Of a stretch of DNA of 7,119 bases, positions 6,519 to 7,119 are shown in pieces. This stretch comes from Desulfofustis sp. (GTDB taxonomy: Bacteria > Desulfobacterota > Desulfobulbia > Desulfobulbales > Desulfocapsaceae). Under the pieces are notes generated by a model. It had not been told where the DNA came from. It made no database searches and worked only from the letters and a program-made list of their open reading frames with translations. The position numbers and the translations under genes were made by a program. Positions within the stretch are counted from its first letter, which is position 1; each line of letters opens with the position of its first letter. The stretch spans positions 1 through 7,119 of the forward strand of contig JAUVWB010000075.1 in assembly GCA_030604345.1 (NCBI GenBank), written 5' to 3'.

Positions 6519-6548
6519 TGGTTGCGCTTCTCTTCACTTTCCTATACT
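6519..6548 (+). promoter_or_regulatory. candidate promoter of the glycosyltransferase gene
   Basis: TATACT at 6543-6548 matches the -10 consensus at five of six positions. The -35 box is less clear: TGGTTG (6519-6524) at 18 nt or TTGCGC (6522-6527) at 15 nt. Initiation near 6555 would give a leader of about 65 nt to the TTG at 6620 and would exclude the in-frame ATG at 6518. Confidence 0.35.
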
Positions 6549-6607
6549 GTCTGGCGAGCAATCGGCAGATCAGTGCGATAACCAGCCCTCTCTTCGATTC
6601 TCACCTT

Positions 6608-6611
6608 GGAG
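6608..6611 (+). promoter_or_regulatory. ribosome binding site supporting the TTG start
   Basis: GGAG stands 8 nt before TTG 6620, right where glycosyltransferase family similarity begins. The rival ATG at 6518 has no comparable site. Confidence 0.5.
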
Positions 6612-6619
6612 CGTCGTTT

Positions 6620-7119
6620 TTGATCCTCATCGTCATCCCCTGTTTTAACGAAGTCCGTCGTCTTGACCCTGAGCAGATAATTGCATTTCTCGACCGGGAT
6701 AGCGACACCGACCTGCTCTTCGTCGACGACGCTTCCATCGACCAGACCAGCCGGATGCTGCACGCACTTCAAGACCGTGCACCCGACCGTCTTACCGTCC
6801 TTTCGCTGCCCCACAACCAGGGTAAAGGCAACGCCGTCCGCCAGGGGATACTGCACGGACTCCAGGGCCCCTATCGTCTCGTCGGCTATTGGGATGCCGA
6901 CCTGGCCACCCCGTTGCCGACGATCAGTACCTTTGCCCAGCAAATGGAGGCCAACCCGTATCTGCAGATTATCTGCGGCTCCCGTATTCAGCGACTGGGG
7001 GCCTCCATCCAGCGGCACTGGTACCGTCATTATCCGGGGAGATTCATCGCCACCTGGATCAGTCTCCTGCTCGGTCTCCCGGTCTATGACACCCAGTGCG
7101 GCGCCAAACTCTTCACCTC
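6620..7119 (+). CDS. glycosyltransferase family 2, polyprenyl/dolichyl-phosphate glucosyltransferase-like (3' truncated)
   Basis: The first 166 codons of a GT-A fold glycosyltransferase; the gene continues past the right edge. From TTG 6620 the protein opens ILIVIPCFNEVRRLD, the standard first strand of family 2, followed by FVDDAS (D36, D37), PHNQGKGNAVRQGI (64-77), the DxD metal site in GYWDADLATPL (D92, D94), CGSRI (119-123), and YDTQCGAKLF (156-165). The last block strongly resembles the DTQCGFKLF signature of ALG5-type dolichyl-phosphate beta-glucosyltransferases, so a nucleotide sugar is probably transferred to a polyprenyl phosphate at the membrane; the exact donor and acceptor are inferred. 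The frame extends upstream to ATG 6518, but TTG 6620 has the better ribosome site and matches the family N-terminus. Any C-terminal membrane anchor lies outside the window. Confidence 0.85.
   Translation, partial: MILIVIPCFNEVRRLDPEQIIAFLDRDSDTDLLFVDDASIDQTSRMLHALQDRAPDRLTVLSLPHNQGKGNAVRQGILHGLQGPYRLVGYWDADLATPLPTISTFAQQMEANPYLQIICGSRIQRLGASIQRHWYRHYPGRFIATWISLLLGLPVYDTQCGAKLFT

Larger units (their letters stand above)
6339..6619. other. divergent spacer between PAP2 and glycosyltransferase genes
   Basis: This 281-nt region holds the 5' ends of two divergent genes. It contains a GC-rich hairpin at 6477-6493, a good -10 box at 6543-6548 on the + strand, and two copies of CGTTAT 22 nt apart (6351 and 6373) close to the PAP2 start. 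I found no convincing - strand promoter and no plausible protein in it apart from a 34-codon upstream extension of the glycosyltransferase frame to ATG 6518. Confidence 0.5.

Noticed and set aside
6542..7030. Open frame of 162 codons on - across the glycosyltransferase
   Set aside because: Antisense to a frame with unmistakable family 2 motifs (VIPCFNE, DxD, DTQCG-KLF).

Overview
This is a GC-rich bacterial chromosomal window with tightly packed genes and no mobile element, RNA gene or CRISPR array that I can see. Protein flavour (RluA-type synthase, YkgJ cysteine-cluster protein, PAP2 phosphatase, UPF0210 with an ACT partner) suggests a Gram-negative bacterium. A sulfate-reducing deltaproteobacterium (Desulfobulbales-like) is my best guess, but this rests on recall of protein style and was not tested.

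Left region (1-3489, + strand): an amidohydrolase of the 5-methylthioadenosine/S-adenosylhomocysteine deaminase family is followed after 117 nt by a two-gene unit: a 184-residue tandem ACT-domain protein and, 25 nt later, a 461-residue UPF0210 (PFL-like fold, DUF711) protein. ACT plus UPF0210 is a widely conserved pair of unknown function; here the ACT partner carries two ACT domains. A candidate promoter in the 117-nt gap would let the pair be expressed separately from the deaminase.

Middle region (3479-5276): an RluA-family pseudouridine synthase on the - strand overlaps the UPF0210 gene tail to tail by 11 nt. An AT-rich, divergent spacer of 283 nt follows, with nested dyads and promoter-like boxes. 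Then comes a YkgJ-type CxxxCxxCC protein on the + strand.

Right region (5277-7119): a six-helix-type PAP2 membrane phosphatase lies on the - strand, convergent with the YkgJ gene. A divergent 281-nt spacer separates it from a glycosyltransferase family 2 gene that runs off the right edge. That gene resembles polyprenyl/dolichyl-phosphate glucosyltransferases. Lipid-phosphate phosphatase beside lipid-linked sugar transferase is a plausible envelope theme, but it is inference.

I see no clearly new system. The most interesting item is the double-ACT version of the uncharacterised ACT-UPF0210 pair next to a SAM-salvage enzyme. Several start codons are ambiguous and the choices are explained in the entries.
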